This document shows positions 27,268-35,400 of a stretch of 64,000 bases of DNA, one piece after another. The position numbers and the translations under genes were made by a program. The stretch comes from Cytophagales bacterium. GTDB lineage: Bacteria > Bacteroidota > Bacteroidia > Cytophagales > Bernardetiaceae. The stretch is from the NCBI GenBank assembly GCA_013299045.1, contig JAAFJX010000005.1:124001-188000 (forward strand), given 5' to 3'. The notes under the pieces are model-generated. The model saw nothing but the letters and a program-made list of their open reading frames with translations. It was not told where the DNA came from and ran no database searches. The first letter of the stretch is position 1; each line of letters begins with the position of its first letter.

Positions 27268-27300
27268 TTTAGATGAAAAAACAAGCTTTTTTCATCTAAA
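27268..27300 (+). terminator. Strong 14-bp hairpin after the ABC ATPase gene
   Basis: TTTAGATGAAAAAA (27268-27281), loop CAAGC, and TTTTTTCATCTAAA (27287-27300) pair perfectly. A second hairpin AGTGAAT/ATTCACT follows at 27303-27329. The T-tract is within the 3' arm rather than after it, so this is a probable rather than textbook terminator; it could also be a mobile-element-like palindrome flanking repeat copy B. Confidence 0.65.
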
Positions 27301-27336
27301 CCAGTGAATGGCTTTTTCTTTGATTCACTCTCTCGC

Positions 27337-27544
27337 AAAACATGGTTGCACAGGAAATCTCACCCTCTGACATTTGAGCCATTCGCTTTTGTCTGAGGCG
27401 AGGCATGGCAGGATCTAAAAAGCCCTTGCGGTATTACCAGTTTCTTGACAAAATAGGCTAAAAACTAAGCTGTTTTGAAGATAAAATTCTAGTTTAATTT
27501 ATTGACAATAAATACTTTATATATATTTTAAGGGGTAACTATCT
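27337..27544 (+). repeat. Dispersed intergenic repeat, copy B
   Basis: The best match to copy A (17147-17354), in the same orientation and without long gaps; the 5' end ACATGGTTGCACAGGAAATC and the core CATTTGAGCCATTCGC are nearly identical. It fills most of the 530-base gap between the ABC ATPase and the exporter gene. No shared reading frame is present. Confidence 0.85.
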
Positions 27545-27691
27545 ACACTGTTGTTTGTAGAGGTGCAGTCTGCTCATAACTTTTTTGGCAAGTTCCGAAG
27601 GAATGCTTAGCTTTGTAGCTCAATTTTCTATTGTGCGCTTTGCCAATATTGGCATTTAAACCGTGTTTTTAATTCAAAACTAAGCCGCATT

Positions 27692-29452
27692 ATGGCAGAA
27701 GGCGAAAAGCCGTCGGGCAATATCTTTGACTTTAAAATTCTGAGCAGAATTTTCAGTTACGTCAAGCCCTATAAATCTATGTTTGGTTTGGTAGTTTCTC
27801 TGACTATTCTGCTGGGCTTCGTTAGTCCTATAAAGCCCTATATCATTCAATATACGATTGATAGCCACATTGTTAGAGGCGACTATGAGGGGCTGCTCAA
27901 AATGTCTATTCTGCTAGTTGTTGTAGCGATTGTGCAGGCCGTGGGCGAATACTATCACAGTTTTTATTCTGGTTTTTTGGGGCAGTCTATCATCAAAGAT
28001 ATTCGTTTGCAAGTATTTAGGCACGTAACGAATCTAAAACTACGGTTTTATGACCAAACACCCATAGGCAGGCTTGTAACACGCACCATTTCGGACGTAG
28101 AAACGCTCTCCAATATATTCACGGACGGTGTGGCCAATATTCTGGGAGATTTGCTACAACTGATTGTCATTCTGATTTTGATGTTTTACACAGATTGGCG
28201 GCTTACGCTTATCTGTATGTCCACTTTGCCGATTCTTTTGATAAGCACCTATATTTTCAAAGAAAAAGTCAAGCAAGGTTTTGATGAGGTGCGTACTGCA
28301 GTTTCTAACCTGAATGCCTTTGTGCAGGAGCATATTACAGGCATGGCTATTGTACAATTCTTTGGAAGCGAAGCCCGCGAATACAAAAAGTTTCGCGAAA
28401 TCAATCAAGCGCATACCAAGGCACAAATCAAGACTGTATTTTACTACTCGGTCTATTTTCCTGTAGCTGAAATAATTTCGGCTATGGGTACTGGTCTTTT
28501 GGTGTGGTTTGGGGCGCGGCTAATACTACAAGAAGAAATAACTATGGGCGTTTTGGTGGCCTTTATCATGTATATTGCTATGTTTTTTAGACCCATACGC
28601 ATGATAGCAGACCGCTTTAATACCTTACAGTTGGGTATAGTAGGCTCAGACCGCCTGCTCAAGCTCTTAGATACCAATGAGGTTATACAGCACCAGGGCA
28701 CATTAGAACTCAAAGATTTGAAAGGTGAAGTAGAGTTCAAAAACGTCAATTTCGCTTATGATGGCGAAAACCAAGTCCTCAAAAATATTTCTTTCAAAGT
28801 AAACTCGGGCGAAACCGTCGCTCTGGTAGGTGCCACGGGCGCTGGCAAGTCTTCAGTGATTAATCTACTGACCAAACTCTACGAAATACAACAGGGAGAA
28901 ATATGGATAGACAACCGCAACATTGAGGATTATACGCTCAACTCTGTACGGACGCAAGTGGGCATTGTTCTTCAAGATGTTTTTTTGTTTTCGGCTTCTA
29001 TTTTTGAAAACATTACTCTCAATGACCCCAGCATCAGCCGCGAAGCTGTCCGAAAAGCTGCTGAGTTGGTAGGTGCGCTAGAGTTTATCGAAAAACTGCC
29101 CAATGGCTTTGATTACAACGTCATGGAGCGTGGCGCAACGCTTTCGGTAGGTCAGCGTCAGCTTATCTCTTTTGTGAGAGCTATGGTGTTTAATCCTAAA
29201 ATTTTGGTGCTGGACGAGGCCACTTCGTCTGTAGACACTGAAACGGAAGAGCTAATCCAACACGCCATAGAAAAAATGATGAAAGGCCGCACGGCTATTG
29301 TAATAGCGCACAGGCTCTCCACCATACAAGAAGCCGACCGCATCATCGTTTTGGACAAGGGCGAAATTAAAGAGCAGGGCACACACGAGGAGTTGTTGGC
29401 GCATAAAGGCTACTATGCCACACTGCACGATATGCAGTTTAAAAAAATATGA
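27692..29452 (+). CDS. MsbA-like ABC exporter (fused permease and ATPase)
   Basis: A 586-residue half-transporter: six membrane spans over about residues 25-320, then an ATPase with Walker A GATGAGKSS, Q-loop IVLQDVFLF, signature LSVGQRQL, Walker B ILVLDEATSSVD and H-loop AHRLSTI. The layout is that of homodimeric type IV exporters such as MsbA or multidrug exporters. The substrate (lipid A core, lipid or drug) cannot be told from the sequence. Nothing in the context narrows it: repeat copy B lies upstream and dprA downstream. Confidence 0.93.
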   Translation: MAEGEKPSGNIFDFKILSRIFSYVKPYKSMFGLVVSLTILLGFVSPIKPYIIQYTIDSHIVRGDYEGLLKMSILLVVVAIVQAVGEYYHSFYSGFLGQSIIKDIRLQVFRHVTNLKLRFYDQTPIGRLVTRTISDVETLSNIFTDGVANILGDLLQLIVILILMFYTDWRLTLICMSTLPILLISTYIFKEKVKQGFDEVRTAVSNLNAFVQEHITGMAIVQFFGSEAREYKKFREINQAHTKAQIKTVFYYSVYFPVAEIISAMGTGLLVWFGARLILQEEITMGVLVAFIMYIAMFFRPIRMIADRFNTLQLGIVGSDRLLKLLDTNEVIQHQGTLELKDLKGEVEFKNVNFAYDGENQVLKNISFKVNSGETVALVGATGAGKSSVINLLTKLYEIQQGEIWIDNRNIEDYTLNSVRTQVGIVLQDVFLFSASIFENITLNDPSISREAVRKAAELVGALEFIEKLPNGFDYNVMERGATLSVGQRQLISFVRAMVFNPKILVLDEATSSVDTETEELIQHAIEKMMKGRTAIVIAHRLSTIQEADRIIVLDKGEIKEQGTHEELLAHKGYYATLHDMQFKKI

Positions 29453-29537
29453 TTTGTAAAAGCACGTAGAGTATGTAGTCTGCAATAGAGATAGTACCAG
29501 ATAGCACGGCTCCTTATCTTTTAAGTTTCCTTATCGT

Positions 29538-29566
29538 TTTGCAAGTGCTAATTTTTATTACCTTTG
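29538..29566 (+). promoter_or_regulatory. Promoter of dprA
   Basis: TTTG (29538-29541), a 17-base spacer and TACCTTTG (29559-29566), the exact -7 consensus, 26 bases before the dprA ATG. Confidence 0.65.
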
Positions 29567-29591
29567 CAGTGATTGTTTTTGAGCGCACAAC

Positions 29592-30707
29592 ATGGACTCT
29601 AACGAATTTTTAAGCACCCTAGCCCTAACATTTGTGCAAGGAGTAGGGCCCAAAACTGCCAAGCTCCTCATAGCGCATTGCGGTTCGGCTTCAGAAGTAT
29701 GGAAGCGCAATATAGGACAGATTCAAAAAATACCAGACATTGGCCCAAAAACAGCGCACGAAATTGCCAGCAGTCGTGAAAGTGCCTTCAAACGCGCCGA
29801 GCAGGAATGTGAGCTGGCTCAAAAAAAAGACATTAGAATACTGCTCTACAACGACACTGACTTTCCGAACAGGCTTAAAGTGCTGCCAGACTCGCCCCTT
29901 TTGCTCTACCTGCGTGGCAGCGGCACCCTCAATATGCCCAAGGCAATAGGCATCGTCGGTACGCGCCGCGCTTCGCTTTATGGCAAAGCTATTACCGAAA
30001 AAATTGTGGAAGATGTGGCTCATTTTTATCCAACCATTGTGAGTGGACTTGCGTACGGGATTGATATACAGGCTCATATAACAGCCATTGCTCAAAAAAT
30101 TCCTACTGTGGCGGTTCTGGCAAGCGGTGTAGATGTCATTTATCCTTCTGCTCATTTGCCGCAGGTAGATGCTATGCTAGAACTTGGCCTTGTCATTAGT
30201 GAGAAAGCCCTAGGGACACAGCCCGATGCCATGCTTTTTCCCGCTCGCAATCGGATTATTGCGGGGCTTTCGGACGCGCTTGTGGTGGTAGAAGCGGCAG
30301 CCAAAGGTGGCGCACTGATTACAGCCAATATTGCACATTCTTATGACAAAGAGATATTTGCCGTCCCGGGTAATCTGAGCAGCCTTACCTCTGCGGGCTG
30401 TAACAAGCTCATTCAGTCTCAAAAGGCTTCTATTTATATGAACGTACAAGACCTTGAAAGTTCTCTAAGATGGGATATGTCTCACACAGAATTACGGCCT
30501 AGTCGTAGAGCCCCTCAAGAAATACCCAAATTAGAAGGTGTAGAACAAAGGATATACAATATCTTGGCCGAAAAAGGCAAGCTGCAAATTGACGATTTGG
30601 CTGTCTATGCACAGATTCCGATAGGAGCAGCAGCAGCGAATCTCTTTGAGCTAGAACTCAAAAACATAGTGAAAGCCCTGCCCGGCAAACAATACGAACT
30701 AAGCTAG
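29592..30707 (+). CDS. dprA: DNA-processing protein DprA
   Basis: A 371-residue protein that loads RecA onto incoming single-stranded DNA in natural transformation. N-terminal helix-hairpin-helix segment (FVQGVGPKTAKLLI, IPDIGPKTAHEIA) is followed by the Rossmann-like DprA core: IGIVGTRRASLYGK, IVSGLAYGIDIQAH, VAVLASGVDVIYP, FPARNRIIAGLSDALVVVEA, GALITA and IFAVPGN. The last 60 residues form a winged-helix domain (KGKLQIDDLAVYAQIPIGAA). All motifs and the length are normal. The 3' neighbour on the same strand is a lipoprotein gene 138 bases away. Confidence 0.95.
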   Translation: MDSNEFLSTLALTFVQGVGPKTAKLLIAHCGSASEVWKRNIGQIQKIPDIGPKTAHEIASSRESAFKRAEQECELAQKKDIRILLYNDTDFPNRLKVLPDSPLLLYLRGSGTLNMPKAIGIVGTRRASLYGKAITEKIVEDVAHFYPTIVSGLAYGIDIQAHITAIAQKIPTVAVLASGVDVIYPSAHLPQVDAMLELGLVISEKALGTQPDAMLFPARNRIIAGLSDALVVVEAAAKGGALITANIAHSYDKEIFAVPGNLSSLTSAGCNKLIQSQKASIYMNVQDLESSLRWDMSHTELRPSRRAPQEIPKLEGVEQRIYNILAEKGKLQIDDLAVYAQIPIGAAAANLFELELKNIVKALPGKQYELS

Positions 30708-30845
30708 TTCGCTCAAGATTTTGCAGCAAAATGCTATACTTTCTTGCTTTTGTTAAACATATTTCATATTATTGCAACACAATGCTATATAGCCCTCGTT
30801 GCCTTAACACTTAATCCATTATCACTCAAATAAAAATACCAGATT

Positions 30846-31328
30846 ATGCGCTTTTGTCTTATTCCTTGTTTAATCATTGGTCTCTTACTCGCTTTGAGTA
30901 GTTGCAAAAAAGAAGCTAACGTGAAATCTCAAGTTCAGAAAACGAAGCAAATAACCTATGTTTATGGCGATGCGTCCCTCCCGCCTCAATATCACCGCAG
31001 CTACAATATTGTACTGACTGCCAAGGAGGTAAAAATCTCTATGAATAGCTATGGCAAGGCCATAGGTGATACCACTTTAGCAACTGATGCTAAAATGTTT
31101 GATGAGATAAAAGCGCTCCTAACCAAGCTAGAAATTACAAAAAGAGCCAAAGAGGGTGCAACTGGTTATTCTTCACACACCATTATTCTTGACGACAACA
31201 AAGAAAAACCTCTTTTGAGCTGGCGCAGCGTAGATACTCCCAATGATGCGGTCAAAGATTTTATTGAAAAAATACTCGCCACAGTGCCCTGTTTTGCAGA
31301 AATGAAGGCGCGCCCTCTGCCAGAGTAG
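30846..31328 (+). CDS. Hypothetical lipoprotein
   Basis: A 160-residue protein with a lipoprotein signal peptide: hydrophobic core LIIGLLLALSSC ending in the lipobox LSSC, cysteine at residue 20. The lysines after the cysteine (CKKEA) do not decide sorting. The mature part is small, alpha/beta, with no recognised family. It lies 138 bases after dprA on the same strand and is convergent with udk. Probably attached to the outer or inner membrane facing the periplasm. Confidence 0.75.
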   Translation: MRFCLIPCLIIGLLLALSSCKKEANVKSQVQKTKQITYVYGDASLPPQYHRSYNIVLTAKEVKISMNSYGKAIGDTTLATDAKMFDEIKALLTKLEITKRAKEGATGYSSHTIILDDNKEKPLLSWRSVDTPNDAVKDFIEKILATVPCFAEMKARPLPE

Positions 31329-31357
31329 GTATTAGATGTTTTTTAGTCTAGAGCGGC

Positions 31358-31981
31358 CTATATTTTTGTTTTGAGGTAATTTGTTAGAATCTCTACTGCC
31401 AAAACGCAATTCTTATGATTCGGGATAATCAGGTCTGCCATACCCTTATAAGGCAACACAAAGTGTAAAAAAGAAGGCAAAACGTGTTTTTCGTAACGGT
31501 AAAGCACGTCGTGCAGGTCGTAGCCACGCTCTACGTTGTCGCGCAGAATACGGCGTTTCAACTTGATAATGTCTTCCACGTCCAAAAAAATTTTGAGGTC
31601 TAGCTGCTCGCGTATGTGTGCATTAAAGAACACAAAAAGCCCCTCTACCACAATGATTGGTCTTGGCTCTATGCTTAGCCACTTCTCCTCTGCCTGTGGA
31701 TTGTTAAAAGTGTACTCTTTAATGCGGAGGATTCCACCTTTTTTGAGTTTTTCAAGGTCTGTAGCGTAGCGGTCTAGCGCAATGGCAGTGGGCATATCAT
31801 AATTAACCACGTCGTTCTCATCGCGTGTTTGGCTTTCCTTATCCAAGTAATAATTGTCCATGCCAAAAACGCAGATATTTTCTTCCCCAAATTGCTTGAC
31901 AATCTGCTTTAGAATGTACGTTTTCCCAGAGCCGCTGCCTCCGCAAATGCCCACGATATAAGGTTTATTTTTATTGGGCAT
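31358..31981 (-). CDS. udk: Uridine kinase
   Basis: A 207-residue P-loop kinase that phosphorylates uridine and cytidine in pyrimidine salvage. The P-loop is GICGGSGSGKTYI (residues 12-24); the substrate-binding aspartate region is FGMDNYYLDKESQ; YTFNNPQAE and VVEGLFVF follow; the lid segment is KLKRRILRDNVERGYD. Length and motif order are normal for the Udk/phosphoribulokinase family, and the preference is for uridine kinase rather than phosphoribulokinase by length and the NYY motif. Confidence 0.93.
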   Translation of the reverse strand: MPNKNKPYIVGICGGSGSGKTYILKQIVKQFGEENICVFGMDNYYLDKESQTRDENDVVNYDMPTAIALDRYATDLEKLKKGGILRIKEYTFNNPQAEEKWLSIEPRPIIVVEGLFVFFNAHIREQLDLKIFLDVEDIIKLKRRILRDNVERGYDLHDVLYRYEKHVLPSFLHFVLPYKGMADLIIPNHKNCVLAVEILTNYLKTKI

Positions 31982-32009
31982 ATTGCCAAAAATTTATAAG
32001 TAAACACAG

Positions 32010-32062
32010 AAAGCACCCAATTTCCATGCAGACAGGTGGCGATGGAGAAAGGGTGCTTTTTT
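32010..32062. terminator. Hairpin between small lipoprotein gene and udk
   Basis: AAAGCACCC (32010-32018) pairs with GGGTGCTTT (32051-32059) over a 32-base loop. On the plus strand six T follow; on the minus strand the tail is moderately T-rich. It lies just past the stop codon of the leftward lipoprotein gene and may stop transcription from either side. Confidence 0.55.
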
Positions 32063-32087
32063 GATATTGATACAAGAAAGCTGTTTA

Positions 32088-32321
32088 CTAGCGCGGATAG
32101 AATTTATCGCGTATCGCATTAGCTCTGTCCACAGCGTTTTTAGGGTCTTCGTATTTATTGGCCAGTTGCCTTGCGGGGCCGCCTATATCCCCATAAATAC
32201 GCTCACTATCAACGTTTTTAGGATTCACCTTCGGAGTGTTGTGGTCTTCTATGCAAGCAGTCAAACTAAGTACGCAAAAAGCAGATATAGCCGCTACACA
32301 AACTTTCAAGTTAGAAATCAT
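32088..32321 (-). CDS. Very small hypothetical lipoprotein
   Basis: A 77-residue product with a lipoprotein signal (VCVAAISAFCVLSLTAC, lipobox LTAC, cysteine at residue 23) and a charged mature part of about 55 residues. No family is recognised. It is supported as a real gene by an exact consensus promoter upstream (32355-32385) and by a hairpin just after its stop. It sits between PorU2 and uridine kinase on the minus strand but has its own promoter. Confidence 0.7.
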   Translation of the reverse strand: MISNLKVCVAAISAFCVLSLTACIEDHNTPKVNPKNVDSERIYGDIGGPARQLANKYEDPKNAVDRANAIRDKFYPR

Positions 32322-32354
32322 GTTTGTTCAGGTTCTAATAATTATTGTATGCTG

Positions 32355-32385
32355 CAAATTTATAACGCTGCCTTTGGGTTTGCAA
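32355..32385 (-). promoter_or_regulatory. Bacteroidota-type promoter for the small lipoprotein
   Basis: On the minus strand TTG (32383-32385), a 20-base spacer and TAAATTTG (32355-32362), an exact -7 box, about 34 bases before the ATG at 32321. Confidence 0.75.
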
Positions 32386-32414
32386 CTAAATCCAAACTTT
32401 TTTATGTTTTGATT

Positions 32415-35400
32415 TTAGCGCATCAAATACAGTTTGCCTATGTTGTGTTTAAAGAGACCATCGCCAGCAGTTTCAAAGCGTTCGTAGCTGCGCTGTGAGT
32501 CGCTGACGAACACTTTATAAAGATAAACGCCATTCGCGAGTTGGTCGCCATACTCGTCCTTGCCGTCCCACGCAAAATCTGTGATGTTGTTCCCAATGCG
32601 CAGGGGGCCTAGCTCGTCTTGCGTAATTGTGCGTACCACCTTGCCCGAAACGGTCATTATCTGAATCTTCAGATTCTCTGGCACTTCCTGCCCTGTTAGT
32701 GTGAACACAAAGCGGGTGCTCGTAGAAAATGGATTAGGATACGGATAGAACTGGCTGATAGCCGTGCGGTTAATCACCTTAAAACGAACTTTATAAGGCT
32801 CAATGCCAGCACTGTTGCCACTCAAATCTTCTGCCTCAATGCGCAGCGTATAGTCGCCGTCAGCGAGTGGGTTGGCGGGCGTGTACTCTATGCGGAAGTT
32901 ATTATCTGCACCAGTTGTCCAGCTCATACCTGCTTCCGAAAAATTCAAACGCTTAGCCGTACAAGTATCACAACTGCTCAAAAAGAGATTAATGTTGAGT
33001 GTGTCCTGACGGATTTGGGTTTTATTCTCGTCTTTGAGCGCAATACTTATCAAAGGTGCTGGCGCAACAATATCGCCATCTAGAATCATTCTACCATCAA
33101 AGGCCACATCCAGAATAGGATTTACGTCATCGGGCTTCACGGTAAACTTCGCTTGTAGAATATTGTTATCGTACAGTTGTTCGGGCTGCTGGCGCGGATT
33201 CACGAAAGCCGTCAAGAAGTTTTTACCCTTGTAAGCATTCGTAGGAATACGGAGCATGAATTTGCTAAACTCGCCACGCAAAGGTGCTTTAATGTTTTCT
33301 TCAAAGCTTTCAGTAGAACCCCGCACGTCGTTCGTGATGCTGTAACGCACCTTCAAAGGTTCTTGAAAGTCATTGCCCGAAATATTAAAGAACACAAAAC
33401 CTAAGCCTAGCGTATCGCCTTCTACCACTTCCAAGTCCGTGCGTTCGCGGTAGCTGAGCGTATCGTAGAGCAAAATACCTTCAGGTACTTCTTTATAAAT
33501 AACCTGCCAGCGTTTGAGTTGAAGCGGTGTACCGTTGAGGCTATCCTTGATGGTGGCGCGCAATTTGACAAAAGGATAAATTTCAGGGTTAATACTGCGG
33601 AGTGCAGTGGCATCGGGACGAACATTCTCAAGGAGCGTCTCCTCTCCGCCGCCTGTATTGATACCAATCACATCTAATTTCCAAAACTCCTTGCTATCCT
33701 CGGGAATACCCCTGAAATCTCTAAAAAGAGTTTCCCAACGCTCGGCAGGGCCAATAGGGACAGAAGTTATGCTGCCCTCACGCACTTTTACCTCCAGGTC
33801 TAAGTTCAGAGATACTTGATTGGGGTCGGTAGCGGGCGCAAAAGCCATGATGGCTGAACCAGGCGCACCTCCCTTTCTGCCAATAATCACGAATGGCCTA
33901 AACGTGGTTGCATTGGCCGCAAAAGCCGCCATGTCCACGCCTATTTCCGCCAACTTGGCCACGGGGTACGCCCCTTGTGTATCAATGAATCGGCCATTCA
34001 GGATAATCGCATAGTCGCCTACCTCCAAACGGTTAATGTAGGTTGTGAGTGCGTCCTCACGTGGATTGGGCGGCAGAAAGCTAGAGGCCAATAAATTCGC
34101 TCCACAAGCCTGTATGGCATACGGATTATACAAACGGCCTGTTCTAGCGCTAATTGTAACAGCATAAAGGCGCGTTACGTCGCAGTCGCCATTGACAATG
34201 ACTTCACCATTCACTTTAACTGTTGGGATAACATTCGGCAAAAGACCGTTGGCATTCTGGGCTTCAATGAGATAACGTACATTATCAAACTCCCAGCGGT
34301 TCTGGTCGCGGTTAGCGCGCAAGCCCAAAACTTGGTCTTTTTTGAACTGACCCAAATGCGCCTGCGACCAGCCTTCTGGGCTGTTTGCTATATACATAAA
34401 AGAGGATTCAGACCAACGCGGGTCGTCCCCAATATTTGGACTGGCATAACGCACACGCCAAAAATACACAGTGCTGTCTTTTTTTAGAGGTAAATCCAGC
34501 GTCCATTGCGTCGTTACAAAGCCAGTAACGAGCGTATCCATTTTGAGCGGGCTGTTGAAAAAGTCTGTTGTATCCAGCTCAAAAACAAAATTACGGACTT
34601 GGCCAAAAGGGTCGGAGTTTTGCGCAATGAGTGTTTGACGGCTATTTTTTTGAATGCTAAATTCCTTGGGGGCAATCGCAAACACGCCGCCCTGTGTCAA
34701 TGAAAAATCGTATCGCGCAAAGTTATTTTTTTCATTGCCTTCCTTAATACTATCTTCCAAATCTATACGCACCTCAAAACGGTTCAGGCCAGCGGCTTTA
34801 CGTTTTTCGGCAGCAGTTTGGGCTATAGAAAAGGACACCGTATCGCGGTTGGGAATGGCATTGAAAAATTGCTGAATGTAGGTGGTATTAGAACCGTCAG
34901 GGAAAGTGCGCTTTACTTGCACAGACAACAAACGGTTTTGTGGGTCTGTTAGACCAAAATTTGAAATATCAATATCCATTTCAATTCGGTCGGACTGTGC
35001 GCTCAGCGGTGTAGTGCTAACCGCATTGCGCAAACTGATACGAGAGTCGTCTATGTGGTAATCTGGTTTTTCGAGGAAGGTAAGCCGTACCATAGGGTCG
35101 CCCTGCAAAACAAATTGCTGCACGTTGGCAATGTTGATGGTGTCGGTAGGTGAAAAAGACAAAGAGCGACGATTCGTTTCCAAAACAATTTCGCCAATAG
35201 GTTTGCCCAAAAAGCGCAAATCGGTGAAGGCTGTCTGCAAGAAAGTGGCGGTGTAAGAGTCCAAAGTAGAGGCAAAACCAATATGGCTATGCGATAAAAA
35301 AGCAATAGAGCCTCTGTCTTTGGCTACCATCCAATCTTCGGCGAAGCCAACAAAAGGTGTAAAAATATCTCCTGCTCCGCAGCCATTCACAATCATCATG

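Noticed and set aside
32061-32498. 145-codon plus-strand frame across the small lipoprotein
   Set aside because: Overlaps the promoter and gene of the minus-strand lipoprotein, both better supported.
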